Shown one piece after another: positions 6,584 through 8,077 of a stretch of 8,077 nucleotides of DNA. Every line of letters begins with the position of its first letter. Position 1 is the stretch's first letter. The position numbers and the translations under genes are program-made. The notes below the pieces were generated by a model. That model did no database searches, was not told the DNA's origin, and worked only from the letters and a program-made list of their open reading frames with translations. Origin of the DNA: Sulfuricella sp. (GTDB lineage: Bacteria; Pseudomonadota; Gammaproteobacteria; Burkholderiales; Sulfuricellaceae); contig JAUYEK010000421.1 in assembly GCA_030691435.1 (NCBI GenBank), positions 1-8,077 on the forward strand, in the 5' to 3' direction.

Positions 6584-6837
6584 TTTGGAGAGGGGAGAGG
6601 GGTGAGGAGTGAGGGGTCAAACCCTTCGCTTATTTCCGCGAACAGGGCAAGGGTCTGCTCCGCCTCTTCCTGGTCGAGCCGATTGAGCGCGTAGCCGACG
6701 TGGACGATGACGTAATCGCCCACCGCCACGCCATCCACCAGCGCCAGCGAGATTTCCTTGCGCACCCCGCCCAGTTCGACCACGGCACCGTCATTTTCCA
6801 GCAGTTCCACCACCTGGGCGGGAATAGCCAAGCACAT
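6580..6837 (-). CDS. hypC: Hydrogenase maturation chaperone HypC
   Basis: HypC is the small chaperone that binds HypD and the hydrogenase large-subunit precursor and delivers the Fe(CN)2CO group. It has 85 residues. The invariant MCLAIPAQV start gives Cys2, which binds the iron group after Met removal. GDYVIVHVGYALNRLD and EEAEQTLALFAEI are typical of the family. AAGGAG (6845-6850) lies seven bases before the ATG, inside the end of hypF; the two genes are three bases apart. The last residues, about SLLTPLPSPK, are encoded by a CT-rich repeat and look appended beyond the natural end of the fold. The stop overlaps the hypD start as ATGA. Confidence 0.96.
   Translation of the reverse strand: MCLAIPAQVVELLENDGAVVELGGVRKEISLALVDGVAVGDYVIVHVGYALNRLDQEEAEQTLALFAEISEGFDPSLLTPLPSPK
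6587..6616. repeat. G-rich/CT-rich repeat fragment at the hypC-hypD junction
   Basis: The plus strand reads as G-rich 5-8-bp units (GGAGAGGGGAGAGGGGTGAG, then GAGTGAGGGG). It shares the GGGGAGAGGG core with the element at 7980-8064 and may be a half-copy or relative. It encodes the HypC tail and occupies the position where the hypD ribosome-binding site should be. Confidence 0.55.
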
Positions 6838-6840
6838 ATT

Positions 6841-8077
6841 TCAGCTCCTTGATTGCATTGCGACCCACGCCTGCCCCAGGCTCAGCCCGCCGTCGTTAGG
6901 CGGAGCCTGACGCGCCTGATGGACACGGGCGCCCGTAGCCTCCAGGCGGGCGGCAAGATCCGCGCTGAGCACCCGGTTGAGGAAACACCCGCCGCCGAAC
7001 ACCACGTCATTCAGCCCGGTTCCCGCCCTCTTCGCGACCACCCATTCGGCCAGCGCCTCGACCAGGGTGGCGTGGAACAGCGCCGCGCCGAGGCCGGCAT
7101 CGCGAGTATCGCTTAGCGTCGCAAGCAGCGGCAAAAGATTCAGCCCGCCTTCGCCAAGAGTATAACCGCCATTCATCGGCGCAACCGGGCCGTATTCCTG
7201 CGCCAGCCCTTCCAGCAGCATCGCCGCCTGGCCCTCGAAAGCGGAAGCCTCGCGCACGCCGAGCAGCCCGGCAGCGGCATCGAACCAGCGGCCGCAGCTG
7301 GAAGTGGCCGGGCTGTTGAGATTCTTCTCCAGCATCTGCCGTACCGCGCCTGCTGCCGGTAGCGCAAAACGGCGCTCGATTTCCTCGCTCCGGCCCAAGG
7401 CGTGCAGGGCGCTCGCCGCCATCCGCCAGGGTTCGCGCGCGGCGCGGTCGCCGCCGGGCAGCGCCAGTTCGGCGAGGTGCCCGAGGCGCTCGAACGACGC
7501 CCCATCCACCTGCAGCAGCTCGCCGCCCCAGGCCTTGCCGTCACGGCCCAGCCCGACCCCGTCCAGCGCCAGCCCCAATACCGGCCCCGCCAGCCCATGT
7601 TCCGCCATCACCGCGGCGATATGGGCGTGGTGGTGCTGTACGGCAAGCACCGGAATGCCGCGCTGCCGCGCGAGATCGGCGGCGAAACGGCTGCTGAAGA
7701 AATCCGGATGGAGGTCGTGGGCGACGATTTCCGGCTCGATTTCCAGCACGTTCATCAGGTGCCGTGCCGTGTCCTCCAGCGACCGGCAGGTAACGGCATT
7801 GTCCAGGTCGCCGATGTGCTGAGAAACGAAGGCCTCATCGCCGCGCGTCAAACAGACTGTGTTCTTGAACCAGCCGCCGCAGGCCAGCACCGAGCGCCCC
7901 GCCCTCGGCAACTTGATGGCGCGTGGAGTGTAGCCTCGGGCGCGGCGGATGAAACCAACCCGCGCCAGCGCCGTTTGCCCCCTCCCCCTTGATGGGGGAG
8001 GGTTGGGGAGAGGGTGGATACGCCGTGCCCCCTCTCCCCAACCCTCTCCCGCGAGGGGAGAGGGAGTTTCTTTGTTT
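6841..8077 (-). CDS. hypF: Carbamoyltransferase HypF, C-terminal part (5' end beyond the window)
   Basis: HypF makes carbamoyl groups from carbamoyl phosphate and ATP and transfers them to HypE. The visible 411 residues cover the C-terminal Kae1-like domain; the acylphosphatase, zinc-finger and YrdC-like domains must lie past the right edge. Motifs in order: FIRRARGYTP (7929-7958 region), GWFKNT, HHHAH metal site (7621-7635), LALDGVGLGRDGKAWGGEL, SSCGRWFDA, FGGGCFLNR and NDGGLSLGQ. A TTG at 7911 could be mistaken for a start, but the frame is open upstream, encodes RRARGYTP there, and has no stop up to 8076. The first part reads through a fold-back repeat (7980-8064), giving a Pro/Gly/Arg-rich insert ahead of RRARGY. 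The TGA lies three bases before hypC. Identity is certain; intactness of the whole gene is not testable here. Confidence 0.93.
   Translation of the reverse strand, partial: NKETPSPLAGEGWGEGARRIHPLPNPPPSRGRGQTALARVGFIRRARGYTPRAIKLPRAGRSVLACGGWFKNTVCLTRGDEAFVSQHIGDLDNAVTCRSLEDTARHLMNVLEIEPEIVAHDLHPDFFSSRFAADLARQRGIPVLAVQHHHAHIAAVMAEHGLAGPVLGLALDGVGLGRDGKAWGGELLQVDGASFERLGHLAELALPGGDRAAREPWRMAASALHALGRSEEIERRFALPAAGAVRQMLEKNLNSPATSSCGRWFDAAAGLLGVREASAFEGQAAMLLEGLAQEYGPVAPMNGGYTLGEGGLNLLPLLATLSDTRDAGLGAALFHATLVEALAEWVVAKRAGTGLNDVVFGGGCFLNRVLSADLAARLEATGARVHQARQAPPNDGGLSLGQAWVAMQSRS
7980..8064. repeat. Composite fold-back G/C-run repeat inside hypF
   Basis: Three nested inverted repeats make up this 85-bp element. 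The main arms are perfect 17-mers, GAGGGTTGGGGAGAGGG at 7998-8014 and its complement at 8030-8046. Each end is also a hairpin of its own with a 9-bp stem and 5-base loop: 7980-7988/7994-8002 and 8042-8050/8056-8064. The CCCTCTCCCCAACCCTC core is, to my knowledge, a common dispersed repeat in proteobacteria. Its frame through hypF is open on the coding strand. No transposase is present. Confidence 0.8.

Noticed and set aside
7909..7911. TTG at 7911 as the HypF start
   Set aside because: The frame is open upstream and encodes the conserved RRARGYTP segment there, so the gene begins beyond the window.
7835..8041. A 68-residue minus-strand frame starting in the repeat
   Set aside because: It overlaps HypF in a different frame, and its Pro-rich start (PPSPQPSPIKGEG) is translated repeat, a well-known spurious protein type.

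Overview
The window is GC-rich, gene-dense bacterial chromosome. Three things point to a betaproteobacterium, possibly from a sulfur- or hydrogen-using lineage: the protein sequences, a CCA-encoding tRNA-Lys, and the pairing of a YeeE/YedE sulfur-type permease with NiFe-hydrogenase maturation genes. The lineage is an inference; there is no rRNA to anchor it.

Layout, left to right. Positions 1-102 (minus) hold the start of an unrecognised reading frame that leaves the window. nudJ (Nudix hydrolase, 148-597, minus) is divergent from queC (7-deazaguanine synthesis, 872-1561, plus), and a fold-back repeat lies between them at 696-827. A YeeE/YedE family permease follows (1653-2837, plus). Next comes a compact unit: GC hairpin, near-consensus sigma-70 promoter, tRNA-Lys(UUU) and a textbook terminator (2860-3047). 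A probable signalling protein that fuses a CheA-type Hpt domain to a divergent HD-GYP domain follows (3225-4331, plus). Its stop codon overlaps, tail to tail, the end of hypE.

The right half is a minus-strand operon read in the order hypF-hypC-hypD-hypE. HypF and HypE make the cyanide ligand (carbamoyl transfer to the HypE C-terminal Cys, then dehydration). HypC and HypD carry the Fe(CN)2CO group to the hydrogenase large subunit. hypA, hypB and the hydrogenase structural genes are not in the window. HypF runs off the right edge: its frame stays open to position 8077, so the apparent start near 7911 is an artefact of the edge.

The most notable feature is that short repeats punctuate the hyp operon. 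A fold-back element lies in frame inside hypF, at the linker ahead of its Kae1-like domain. A CT-rich repeat encodes the last residues of HypC and replaces the normal ribosome-binding site of hypD. A different fold-back element of phased 10-bp units fills the hypD-hypE gap and supplies the hypD stop codon. No phage, transposase, CRISPR or clearly new multi-gene system is visible.
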